From a virus, in IMG/VR virus record IMGVR_UViG_3300036768_000590, positions 1 to 36,309 of that record: 36,309 nt of DNA; one strand, given 5' to 3'. This document shows positions 15,668-22,447 of the stretch, piece after piece; position 1 is the first letter of the stretch; each line of letters opens with the position of its first letter. The notes under the pieces are model-generated. The model made no database searches. It saw nothing but the letters and a program-made list of their open reading frames with translations, and was not told the origin of the DNA. Made by a program: the position numbers and the translations under genes.

Positions 15668-16278
15668 GGATCAGGACGATCAAACCTGAGTTTTGGCAAA
15701 ACGAGGAACTCGCGAATGTGTCAGCTGAGGCATGCCTGTTGGCGATTGCTCTACTCAACTACGCGGACGATGAGGGGTGTTTCAATGCACACCCGAAACT
15801 GGTATCGGCGTCGTGTTGTCCTCTGAGGGAAATGGATGTAGTCGCATGCCTGAGAGAACTCGAGGAGATCGGTTACATCGAGACGATTGTGGTCTCTGGC
15901 CGGTCGATCGGCAGGATCGTGACGTTCACGAGGCACCAACACATCGCGAGACCCAGCCGTAGCACTCTGGCCCACCATTTCAATGAGGACTCAATGAATG
16001 CTCATGGAGGACTCATTGAGGACTCAATGAATGCTCATGGAGGACTCATTGCTGGAAAGGAAAGGAAAGGAAAGGAAGGGAAAAAACAACCTAAGGTAGT
16101 CTTGGGTGGTAACGCCGCGCGAGCGCGCACGCGTAGGACGGCCCCCGATCGGGAAACACAATGTGCCAGGACGCCACCTGTAGCCGCGGAGACTACCTTT
16201 GGTCGTTTGGATGTCGATATCGAGACTGAACAGGCTCGCCGGGAGCAGGTTGCCAGAATGAGAGGTGGCTCGCAATGA
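15664..16278 (+). CDS. Replication initiator / replisome organiser with N-terminal winged helix
   Basis: The 204-residue protein opens with IRTIKPEFWQNEELANVS, a common start of phage replication proteins. The first 100 or so residues form a winged-helix, DnaD-like DNA-binding domain. A tandem 11-residue repeat (EDSMNAHGGLI, twice) and a low-complexity basic segment follow, encoded by the probable origin. The C-terminal third is Arg-rich and weakly structured and could contact helicase or loader. The layout, with iterons inside the initiator gene, resembles lambda O. The start overlaps the resolvase stop as ATGA. Confidence 0.8.
   Translation: MRIRTIKPEFWQNEELANVSAEACLLAIALLNYADDEGCFNAHPKLVSASCCPLREMDVVACLRELEEIGYIETIVVSGRSIGRIVTFTRHQHIARPSRSTLAHHFNEDSMNAHGGLIEDSMNAHGGLIAGKERKGKEGKKQPKVVLGGNAARARTRRTAPDRETQCARTPPVAAETTFGRLDVDIETEQARREQVARMRGGSQ
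15981..16086. other. Probable replication origin: iterons and purine tract inside the initiator gene
   Basis: A perfect 33-base tandem repeat occupies 15985-16017 and 16018-16050. Each copy contains two GAGGACTCAWT boxes, giving four at 15985, 16007, 16018 and 16040. A perfect inverted repeat, TCATTGAG-GA-CTCAATGA, spans 16013-16030. A one-sided purine tract of GGAAA repeats (16054-16086) follows. Iterons beside an easily distorted tract within the initiator gene match the design of lambda-type origins. Confidence 0.65.
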
Positions 16279-16742
16279 CGATGGCTGATGCGCTGCAGAT
16301 CGTGGAGGGGCTCAGAGGGGCTAGCCTCGGGAAAAACGGCTGGAAGGCGTGGATGAGAGCTCTCGACGGGTTCACCCCAGAGGAGATCGTCGATGCCGCT
16401 GAGAAAGTGAGTGACGACTGGGCGATGGCGTCGCCGTGGCAGATCGGGTTGCTGCGGGCCAGGCTCATGGCGATTAGGGGCGAGATGGACAGAGGCGACG
16501 TCGATGGGGTCGCATACGATTGCGCGAACGCCACCATGAGGGGACTCGGCAGGTGGGCAGGACGGGAGTCGGAGTACTGGAAAACACGCCCAGATACCGA
16601 GAGAGAACAGATCGCCGAGTACACACTCGGATGGGGGCAATCGCCAGAACACATCGCGATGGCTGAAACTATCTGCACAGGATCATACGAACGGTGGTAT
16701 AGAAAACATAGCGCTCAAAACGGCGATTCTAGGCCCGTGTAA
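16275..16742 (+). CDS. Possible helicase loader / replication accessory protein
   Basis: The 155-residue helical protein is coupled to the initiator by ATGA. Its N-terminal 75 residues (KAWMRALDGFTPEEIVDAAE and a following helix) resemble in pattern the small helical loader/inhibitor proteins that sit after phage initiators, such as SPP1 G39P. The C-terminal half is charged and helical and ends in a basic stretch. There is no Walker motif, so it is not a DnaC-type ATPase. Function is inferred from position and helical pattern. ATG 16281 is an alternative start. Confidence 0.5.
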   Translation: MTMADALQIVEGLRGASLGKNGWKAWMRALDGFTPEEIVDAAEKVSDDWAMASPWQIGLLRARLMAIRGEMDRGDVDGVAYDCANATMRGLGRWAGRESEYWKTRPDTEREQIAEYTLGWGQSPEHIAMAETICTGSYERWYRKHSAQNGDSRPV

Positions 16743-16749
16743 AGCGGGA

Positions 16750-16767
16750 CCCCTGTCATGGCAGGGG
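16750..16767 (+). other. Intergenic hairpin
   Basis: CCCCTG (16750-16755) pairs with CAGGGG (16762-16767) around a six-base loop, eight bases after the loader-like gene stop. No T run follows. The 100-base gap from 16743 to 16842 otherwise shows only a purine-rich leader before the next gene. It may be a weak attenuator between the replication genes and the distal operon. Confidence 0.4.
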
Positions 16768-16842
16768 GAGATGGGTAGAGGCGTCTAGAATGGGCGTGCA
16801 GGCGGCAAAAATGGGCAAAAGGGAATCGGGGAGCAACGAGCA

Positions 16843-17154
16843 ATGGACAGCATCAGCGCGAAGGAGGCGCTCACAATCTGGGCGTCATGGGTGGCAGGAG
16901 GCAGCCAGCACCGATGGAGGCCAGACGGGCTCGAAACGAGATGCGGAGAAACAGACAGCAGCGACTACGCCGCATCAGTAGCGCTCAAAGTTGAACGATT
17001 CTTCGGACTCCGAAGGATCTATAGGGCGATGGCGTACCGCGTCATCTGGGAGTGCAGAGCACCAGACGACATGGACGAATGGCGGGAGTTCGTGAGGGCG
17101 TTCAAACGGTGGCTCGCAGAACACCCCATCGGGAGACCTGTCGAATGGGAATGA
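16843..17154 (+). CDS. Small basic helical protein of unknown function
   Basis: The 103-residue product has a GGGGAG element upstream of ATG 16843. It is rich in Trp and Arg with several amphipathic helices, including VERFFGLRRIYRAMAYRVIW. This pattern resembles small phage late-gene regulators or DNA-binding accessory proteins, but no motif settles it. Its stop overlaps the following zinc-ribbon gene as ATGA, tying it to the transcript that leads into csf1. Confidence 0.6.
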   Translation: MDSISAKEALTIWASWVAGGSQHRWRPDGLETRCGETDSSDYAASVALKVERFFGLRRIYRAMAYRVIWECRAPDDMDEWREFVRAFKRWLAEHPIGRPVEWE

Positions 17155-17498
17155 AGCTCTACAAATGCAAACATTGCCCAAACACATCAGGCAGCCGCGT
17201 GTGCGAACGCTGCAGGTATCTCGCCGAACAGGGATGGCCCGTCAACTACGCAGGACCCATCAGAGCAGGAGACAAGTTCACCGGAATCGTAGGGTTTGTT
17301 TGGGATGCCGAAGGATGCCAGCCAGGGTGGGTCAGACTCTATAGGCCGGGGAGCGACCAGGAGGAGCATGGGCACACCGTCATGGTCGAGGTTAGGGTGC
17401 TCAGGGCGCTCGGACTCAAAACAGAAAACCCATGCGGGCAGGTCGTCGTCGGGCCGGAACAACACCCAGATCCAAAAACAACGCGACAACCGTCATGA
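17151..17498 (+). CDS. Small zinc-ribbon protein
   Basis: The start at 17151 is chosen for its ATGA overlap; ATG 17145 would add two residues. The 115-residue protein begins with two Cys pairs, CKHC (residues 6-9) and CERC (18-21), a compact treble-clef or zinc-ribbon type site. A beta-rich middle and a Pro/Gln tail follow. It ends 17 bases before csf1. Because Csf1 next door has lost most of its own zinc ligands, this gene is worth comparing as a possible partner, but nothing in the sequence proves a link. Confidence 0.6.
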   Translation: MKLYKCKHCPNTSGSRVCERCRYLAEQGWPVNYAGPIRAGDKFTGIVGFVWDAEGCQPGWVRLYRPGSDQEEHGHTVMVEVRVLRALGLKTENPCGQVVVGPEQHPDPKTTRQPS

Positions 17499-17515
17499 TG
17501 GATATAAAATAGGGG

Positions 17516-18205
17516 ATGATCGAAACAAAACAGCGAACGGAAAACGTGGCAGCACTAATCAGGCGTGCGTTCAACATACCGCCTCTCGACAAACCGCCAA
17601 TCCCGTGCCCACCTGATACACTCTGCGCTATACAGGGGACACCCATCACGGAGGGCTACCCAGTACTCTCTCACGTCAGACCTACAACCGGCGAGTACCT
17701 CGATATGTTCAGGGGCGGCGTCGACGGATGGCTGAGCGAGGATGCCGCGATCGTATTTGATCGATTCAGCGCACGCGCAGGCTATCCAGGATCGATGCTC
17801 ATCCGCAACGGAGTGCGGGTCGATGTGCAGTCATGGATTGACGCGCTCCAAAATCTCACAGACGGCGACGAGGTGGTCATCATCGTTGCCACAGACCCCA
17901 AAAAACGAGTGTGGCCGAGGGCTCGGGTTGGCATCGTCGGGCCGAGCACGCCGATACTCCTGTTTGCCGGCAACCAGCTACGTGTCATCAACTGCTCGAT
18001 TGACGCGCTCATAGAGTCCGCCACCTACGTCGAGGAGCTGATCTCATTGGGCGCGTCCAAACGAGCCATCGCCACCAGCCTAGTTGCGTCGCCGTGGAAG
18101 GCGACGCTTCAGACCAGGATTTACCACGAACGCCAAATACGACCGCATCGCGATCGACCAGAGTGGCCGGTCGCTCTGACCATCGCAAGGAAACGAGACA
18201 CATGA
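17516..18205 (+). CDS. csf1: Csf1-like type IV CRISPR effector subunit
   Basis: The 229-residue product has GGGG directly upstream of ATG 17516. Csf1 proteins are the Cas8-like subunit of type IV complexes and normally carry a four-Cys zinc finger (CxxC ... CxxC). Here residues 37-48 read CAIQGTPITEGY, which fits the first half with the second Cys replaced by Gln, and residues 73-81 (LSEDAAIVF) fit the second half with both Cys lost. The C-terminal helical part (about 165-226: LGASKRAIATSLV, then a basic stretch ending ALTIARK) follows the family layout. The assignment rests on this pattern and on the csf2-cysH-csf3 context. It overlaps csf2 as ATGA. Confidence 0.72.
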   Translation: MIETKQRTENVAALIRRAFNIPPLDKPPIPCPPDTLCAIQGTPITEGYPVLSHVRPTTGEYLDMFRGGVDGWLSEDAAIVFDRFSARAGYPGSMLIRNGVRVDVQSWIDALQNLTDGDEVVIIVATDPKKRVWPRARVGIVGPSTPILLFAGNQLRVINCSIDALIESATYVEELISLGASKRAIATSLVASPWKATLQTRIYHERQIRPHRDRPEWPVALTIARKRDT

Positions 18206-19560
18206 ACCACACACAATGCACGTTGTTGCTGACCGCTACGACGCCGATCAGCCACCATGACCCGGACGCCAATAATGGCGACTCCAACACGCTCACGTTC
18301 TATCGACGCAAAATGCTCCTGCCAGGGGTTGAGCACACGGTCTCATCCGACGAGGCGCAGGCGATCGCCGACACGTTTCGCGTGCCAGACGAAATTGCTC
18401 CCGCACTCATAGGGCTGACAGCAGGGCAGCTAGTTGCCATCGCCACCGCCAGGGCATTCATCGCGATTCACGGCGGCCATGATGGCGATGGGCTGTTCGC
18501 CGGCATGGAGCGCTACCGCTACCTGGAAACGCGCCTGCGTGATGCTGGCACGCGAACCAGCAATCTACGCACGCTGTGGGATGCGCTCACCCGTGACCTG
18601 CAGGTGTCCGTGCAGTTCAGCAAACATGACGAGGACCTCCTGCGCCTCTGGTCGCTCCCCGCATCTGTCCAACGAGCAGCCTGTTCAGCGAGCGCGCGGG
18701 AGTACAGGTCGATTGTGACGATCGCCAGGGAGTGGCACAAATCGCGCTCCTCTGACGGGGGACTGTTCAGCGGGGTCGCCGTAGACCTGCTCCCTGAGGA
18801 TTCTGGGCCTATCCCGGTGGAAATCCCGGCTGTGTCCAGCAATAGCGCGCGACACCAGGCGGTCAGGGAGCCTGCCATGCGCATCCTGTTAGGGGCAGTC
18901 GGCATCTCACCCGCAACGCTCCCAGGAGGAGGCGATTTGCCCCTGAGCGTTGAGTCGCTCCTGTACAACGGTGGCAACATCAAAGCGGGTGCAAAACAGG
19001 CCGGGAATGCATTCGTCGCTGCAGCCACAGTACGCGCGACATATCCGAGCCTCGACCTGCTGGGAGGTGTCTGCGATTCGTTTGACCTAGGCCCGTCTCG
19101 GCTCGGCGTATCGGCCCACGTCGTCTGCCGAGAATGCGCTGCAGCTCTCCAGGGGACTCCGCTGGAAGGGCAACCTCTACCGTCTGTGTTTGACCTCATC
19201 GATGAGCAAACAGCGACCAGGCAGGAGGGGCGTACCGGTGAGGGGCAGATGATCTACAAATTCGAGACGCTCGCGCCGGGCACGCAGGTGCTCATTCGGT
19301 GTACGTTGGAGCCGTTTACGCCAGAGCTGACGGCAGGAGCGCTCGCATCAGCACTAGATGCGTTCGTCCGCACAGGCTGCCGATTCGGAGGTCAGTATGC
19401 CCGCGGGATGGGCTGGATGGACGCTGAGATGATCGAGCCTCTACCAGACCATACTGGGTTGGCTGATGCCTACATGGCCTACCTCGCCGATAACCGAGAG
19501 CGCCTCCGCGACGGCCTCACCTCAGGCAGCCTGGGCATGGCGTCACCAATCCTGTCATGA
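18202..19560 (+). CDS. csf2: Csf2-like (Cas7) type IV backbone protein
   Basis: Starting at ATG 18202 (ATGA overlap; AAGGAAACGA upstream) the protein has 452 residues, larger than the roughly 350 usual for Csf2. RAMP-type features are an N-terminal strand with TTPISHHDP, the segment IPAVSSNSARHQAVREPA (208-225) that parallels the IP-x-GNSLRG-LRR motif, LLYNGGNIKAG (253-263), YPSLDLLGG (281-289) and a C-terminal glycine-rich FGGQYARGMGWM (395-406). Cas7 subunits polymerise along guide RNA. Residues about 48-185 are an unusual, mostly helical insertion that could replace the missing Cas11. Cys309 and Cys312 form a CREC pair. Confidence 0.78.
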   Translation: MNHTQCTLLLTATTPISHHDPDANNGDSNTLTFYRRKMLLPGVEHTVSSDEAQAIADTFRVPDEIAPALIGLTAGQLVAIATARAFIAIHGGHDGDGLFAGMERYRYLETRLRDAGTRTSNLRTLWDALTRDLQVSVQFSKHDEDLLRLWSLPASVQRAACSASAREYRSIVTIAREWHKSRSSDGGLFSGVAVDLLPEDSGPIPVEIPAVSSNSARHQAVREPAMRILLGAVGISPATLPGGGDLPLSVESLLYNGGNIKAGAKQAGNAFVAAATVRATYPSLDLLGGVCDSFDLGPSRLGVSAHVVCRECAAALQGTPLEGQPLPSVFDLIDEQTATRQEGRTGEGQMIYKFETLAPGTQVLIRCTLEPFTPELTAGALASALDAFVRTGCRFGGQYARGMGWMDAEMIEPLPDHTGLADAYMAYLADNRERLRDGLTSGSLGMASPILS

Positions 19561-20306
19561 CGGCCATCGAGCGATCTGGGTTCCTCATGCACGCCAGGTC
19601 GGCACGATTCGCCGCGCGCGTCCAGAGCGCCATGGAGATCATTCGACGGGCGATGGATGAGTGCTCCAGCCCATTTATCGGGTTCAGCGCAGGAAAAGAT
19701 TCTGTCGTCACGGCCGATCTCGTGTGGCGAGTGAGCCCTGACGTGCCAGCGCTGATGCTGACTGGGGGAGAGACCCACCTCCTCTACCCTGATGCGGCAG
19801 ATGTCGCCGCACGAGTGGCACGCGATCATCCATTGACAGTTGTCCATGTGGACCACGTGTTCTCGGCATCGTGGGCCGATGCCCATTTCTGGGAGCAGTA
19901 CGAGTCGTTCGTCGGTGAGTGGGAGACCTACCTCTGGGCGCGTGGCCACGACGCCGCGATCATCGGACTCCGGGCCGAGGAGTCAGCGCAACGCAGGGTA
20001 GATCTCCGCACCCGTGGCCCCATACATCGATATGTCGATGGTGGGCGCTATCGATCAGGAGGTCTGCGCGTGTGCCCTATCCATGACTGGAGTTGGCGCG
20101 ATGTGTGGGCCTACATTGTTAGCCGAGATTTGCCGTACCTGAGCGCCTATGATTCACGAGGGCCAGACGGCCGCACGCATCTGCGCCTAGGGCGCTCAGC
20201 CATGAGGATGGGTCAGCTTCAGGAGCTGAGGCGGGAGAATCCGGCTGGGTACGCCGCGATCCTCGCCAGGTTCCCCGACATTGAGGAGATAGCTCAGACA
20301 TGTTGA
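19557..20306 (+). CDS. cysH: CysH-like PP-loop ATP pyrophosphatase of the type IV-B kind
   Basis: The 249-residue protein belongs to the adenylyl/PAPS-reductase-type PP-loop family. The loop is FSAGKDSV (residues 43-50), where SGGKDS is usual. GLRAEES at about 141-147 and CPIHDWSWRDVWAYI (about 174-188) are typical of the family. The C-terminal ECGxH redox motif of true PAPS reductases is absent, so sulfate reduction is unlikely; these relatives adenylate and modify another substrate, perhaps RNA. A CysH-like gene is the known companion of type IV-B csf loci, and here it lies between csf2 and csf3 with overlaps on both sides. Confidence 0.88.
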   Translation: MTAIERSGFLMHARSARFAARVQSAMEIIRRAMDECSSPFIGFSAGKDSVVTADLVWRVSPDVPALMLTGGETHLLYPDAADVAARVARDHPLTVVHVDHVFSASWADAHFWEQYESFVGEWETYLWARGHDAAIIGLRAEESAQRRVDLRTRGPIHRYVDGGRYRSGGLRVCPIHDWSWRDVWAYIVSRDLPYLSAYDSRGPDGRTHLRLGRSAMRMGQLQELRRENPAGYAAILARFPDIEEIAQTC

Positions 20307-21382
20307 TTACAGATCATGCCCTACACAGCTACCGTGACCGAGTGGCGAAACGGCGAATCTCACTCGCTACTGCAGCCGCGGAGATCGCTGATGCATTAGA
20401 AGCGCCCCTGTTCTGTGCGTCCAACTCCAAGGGGCCGTTCCTAGGGCTGCGCAATAGCCATGGCGTGGTTTTTGGAGCGTCGGTTTCGTCCGACATGTCC
20501 ACCGTTGTTGGCATTGGCCCAGCGTGGTACTGGCATGAGTTTCGCCATTTGTGGCGAGAGCATGGATGGGACATCAAACGCAACCGACCACGGGCGTCGG
20601 TTGTTGCTGACGGCATCGCGCCCACGCGCGCTCTAGATCTAGATGAGCGGCTTCGCGATCATAGGGAGCGGTACCGCGGATTATCGGCAAAAGCCAGACC
20701 CCTACTGGTGACAGCGCGCCTGCGCTGTCAGGCACCCGTCGCAACATACGATCCAGTTGCCCTCGATGCTGTCCTCGCATACGCTGTCGTCCTGGAGGCA
20801 ACAGGGTTTGCGATGTTCGATCGGGATCAGGGCCCAATGCAAATACCGCTCCCCGCATGGGCGCTGTGGCGTGATCCGACTAACGGTGCCCCATTGTGGG
20901 CGTGCTCATGTTTCGCTCCGGTGGGAGTCAGCCTGGAATCCGTTGTGTACAGACACAAGCGTGCCCCACGTGGGCTATGGTCGCGCAGCGCTACGTGCCC
21001 GATGTTGATTGATACAGCATCTGGACGTTACATGGAGCGCCGTATCCCTGTGCCTGTACGCACCGCTGATGTGTGGGCGGCAACGATGATTGGAGATCCA
21101 GATGAGGTTACACGACTGCTCCATTTCGTCCGCAGTATCGGCAAGGGGCGATCAATCGGGCTCGGCGAGGTCGCCGAGTGGCATGTCGCTGATTATGATG
21201 AGTTCAGCCTGCATCGAGATGGGCGGCTCATTCGGAGCCTGCCAGCAGATGCCGCACACGCCATGGGCATATCTATGACAGGAGACCCGGAGCCACTCAT
21301 TGGATGGACGCCGCCGTACTGGCATCCGGTCCTGCGTCGTCCGGGCTATCGAACCGGTCATCCGGTGGCTCCTGGCGGCTGA
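20300..21382 (+). CDS. csf3: Csf3-like (Cas5) protein fused to an N-terminal accessory domain
   Basis: The 360-residue product has two parts. Residues about 1-95 (DHALHSYRDRV, then a small alpha/beta domain) resemble stand-alone phage proteins of the HxxxRYxxRV type and are not part of Csf3. Residues about 132-345 match Csf3: a first strand LLVTARLRCQAPV with YDPVALDAVLAYAV, then SGRYMERRIPVPV (241-253), GDPDEVTRLLHFVRSIGKGR (265-284) with the glycine-rich loop GKGRSIGLGEV (281-291), and WTPPYWHP (336-343). Csf3 caps the 5' handle of guide RNA in type IV complexes. It overlaps cysH by seven bases and ends the early operon. Confidence 0.78.
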   Translation: MLITDHALHSYRDRVAKRRISLATAAAEIADALEAPLFCASNSKGPFLGLRNSHGVVFGASVSSDMSTVVGIGPAWYWHEFRHLWREHGWDIKRNRPRASVVADGIAPTRALDLDERLRDHRERYRGLSAKARPLLVTARLRCQAPVATYDPVALDAVLAYAVVLEATGFAMFDRDQGPMQIPLPAWALWRDPTNGAPLWACSCFAPVGVSLESVVYRHKRAPRGLWSRSATCPMLIDTASGRYMERRIPVPVRTADVWAATMIGDPDEVTRLLHFVRSIGKGRSIGLGEVAEWHVADYDEFSLHRDGRLIRSLPADAAHAMGISMTGDPEPLIGWTPPYWHPVLRRPGYRTGHPVAPGG

Positions 21383-21425
21383 TCCTCGTCCCGGAGGCCG
21401 TGCGAGCGGAGACCGCCACCGCGAT

Positions 21426-21441
21426 GGCAACTCCGGTTGCC
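21426..21441. terminator. Hairpin between convergent operons
   Basis: GGCAAC (21426-21431) pairs with GTTGCC (21436-21441) around TCCG, between the csf3 stop and the end of the minus-strand operon. It lies where a bidirectional terminator is expected, but no T run follows in either direction. The rest of 21383-21440 shows nothing else. Confidence 0.4.
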
Positions 21442-21752
21442 TATCGTATCAGACCATCCGCCCCGATCACACGACCTTCAGGATCGCGCACCAATCGCCC
21501 GGGGCTCATCACGTCCGAGCGACGGGCCGCCTGGGCCACCAACGCCGACACGATGAAAATGGTGCCGTCCTCCGGTTCGGGGAGCCCGACGACCTCTCCG
21601 AACTCAACGGAGAGGATCGGGACGTTGGTCCCATCAACGTCGATGTTGTCCACCACCACCTCGGTGGTGGAAACGCGGGCCACCTGGCCCGATGGCTGAA
21701 TGTCCAGTCCGCACAGGCGAACTGGGTGGGGTGTTAGGTTCACGAGTTTCAT
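21441..21752 (-). CDS. Conserved small phage/bacterial protein of unknown function
   Basis: The start at 21752 is favoured over 21767 because GGAGGAG lies just upstream of the internal ATG. The 103-residue protein begins KLVNLTPHPV, a motif I know from many unannotated phage and bacterial proteins, and contains GLPEPEDGTIFIVSALVA near its centre and PGRLVRDPEGRVIG near its end. It is a compact alpha/beta protein with no known activity. It is last in the minus-strand operon. Confidence 0.75.
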   Translation of the reverse strand: MKLVNLTPHPVRLCGLDIQPSGQVARVSTTEVVVDNIDVDGTNVPILSVEFGEVVGLPEPEDGTIFIVSALVAQAARRSDVMSPGRLVRDPEGRVIGADGLIR

Positions 21753-21766
21753 AGTTTTCTCCTCCA

Positions 21767-22117
21767 TCAGACAAAGCGCACTCCCAAATCAAGCGAGCGT
21801 CGAACCCATGGTTCCTGGTTGACCAACCACTCAGCAACGAATCGGCGACAAAGCCTTGACGCATCCTCGCCTGAACCTTCAAACTCCACCTCCAGGCAAA
21901 GAACCCTTGTGCCTTCCCAATCCTCCAGCACGGTCAGCCACTTCGACCTACCCGCACCAAAGATGAGGTCAACTTGCTTTGATGCCGCAAGCAGCATGCC
22001 GTACTGTTCCGGATGAGCGTTTAGCCATGGCTCAATGTCCGCGAATGGCATTGCAAGGTCGGTTGCGACGTCACATGCCTCATTGCTGACAGTTTGTGTG
22101 TTGTGTAGTTGATCCAT
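21767..22117 (-). CDS. Hypothetical early protein, 116 residues
   Basis: GAGGAAACGA directly precedes the ATG at 22117, fixing the start. The N-terminus MDQLHNTQT closely matches that of the upstream gene (MDQLHEPQT), which suggests a duplicated 5' segment. The rest is mixed alpha/beta and acidic with several Trp residues. The gene lies within the minus-strand early operon. Its 5' end overlaps the preceding gene by 38 bases. Function unknown. Confidence 0.65.
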   Translation of the reverse strand: MDQLHNTQTVSNEACDVATDLAMPFADIEPWLNAHPEQYGMLLAASKQVDLIFGAGRSKWLTVLEDWEGTRVLCLEVEFEGSGEDASRLCRRFVAEWLVNQEPWVRRSLDLGVRFV

Positions 22118-22445
22118 TCGTTTCCTCACGATTTGAGGCCGCTATGAAGGGGACCCCGTTCTCTTTGCACTTCCGGGCAAGCTTCCAGGCCCGCTTGATG
22201 GAGAGCTTCCTCCATCCACGCATGAAGGGCCGCTCTGCTCTCTCTTCATCGTAGAAGACTTCTCCGCACGAGAGGCAAGTGAGTTCCCATCCGTACCAAT
22301 CCTGGAACCATCCGAAAAACCTGGTGCTCTTCTGGCAAGTCGGGCAATAGTGGCGACGGAGGCTCCAGCCGTCCTGCCTAGCGAAGTTTACGTGGAGTCC
22401 ACTCATTCTCTTTTCACCAGTTTGCGGTTCGTGTAGCTGATCCAT
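22080..22445 (-). CDS. Zinc-ribbon protein
   Basis: Two Cys pairs, CPTC (about residues 34-37) and CLSC (about 57-60), flank a Trp/Phe-rich strand pair, FGWFQDWYGWE. This is a zinc-ribbon layout. A basic helical segment (RGWRKLSIKRAWKLARKC) follows and could bind nucleic acid. The MDQLH start at 22445 lies two bases after the previous stop; ATG 22403 (MSGLHV) is an alternative. The C-terminal dozen residues are encoded within the ribosome-binding site and start of the next gene. Confidence 0.65.
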   Translation of the reverse strand: MDQLHEPQTGEKRMSGLHVNFARQDGWSLRRHYCPTCQKSTRFFGWFQDWYGWELTCLSCGEVFYDEERAERPFMRGWRKLSIKRAWKLARKCKENGVPFIAASNREETNGSTTQHTNCQQ

Positions 22446-22447
22446 TC

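Noticed and set aside
15985-16050. Tandem 33-base repeat as a minimal CRISPR array
   Set aside because: The two copies are directly adjacent with no spacer and lie in frame in the initiator gene. The four short boxes and purine tract fit an origin better.
16790-16981. 63-residue frame from 16790
   Set aside because: It overlaps the better-supported gene at 16843 in another frame and has an out-of-family, Ser/Gln/Arg-rich composition typical of a shadow frame.
18094-18201. Upstream extension of csf2 to 18094
   Set aside because: The extension lies entirely inside csf1. ATG 18202 has an ATGA overlap and a GGAAACGA site, so it is the better start.
19557-20306. CysH-like gene as an auxiliary sulfate-assimilation gene
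   Set aside because: The PAPS reductase ECGxH motif is missing and the gene is overlapped by csf2 and csf3 on both sides. Type IV-B context is the better explanation.
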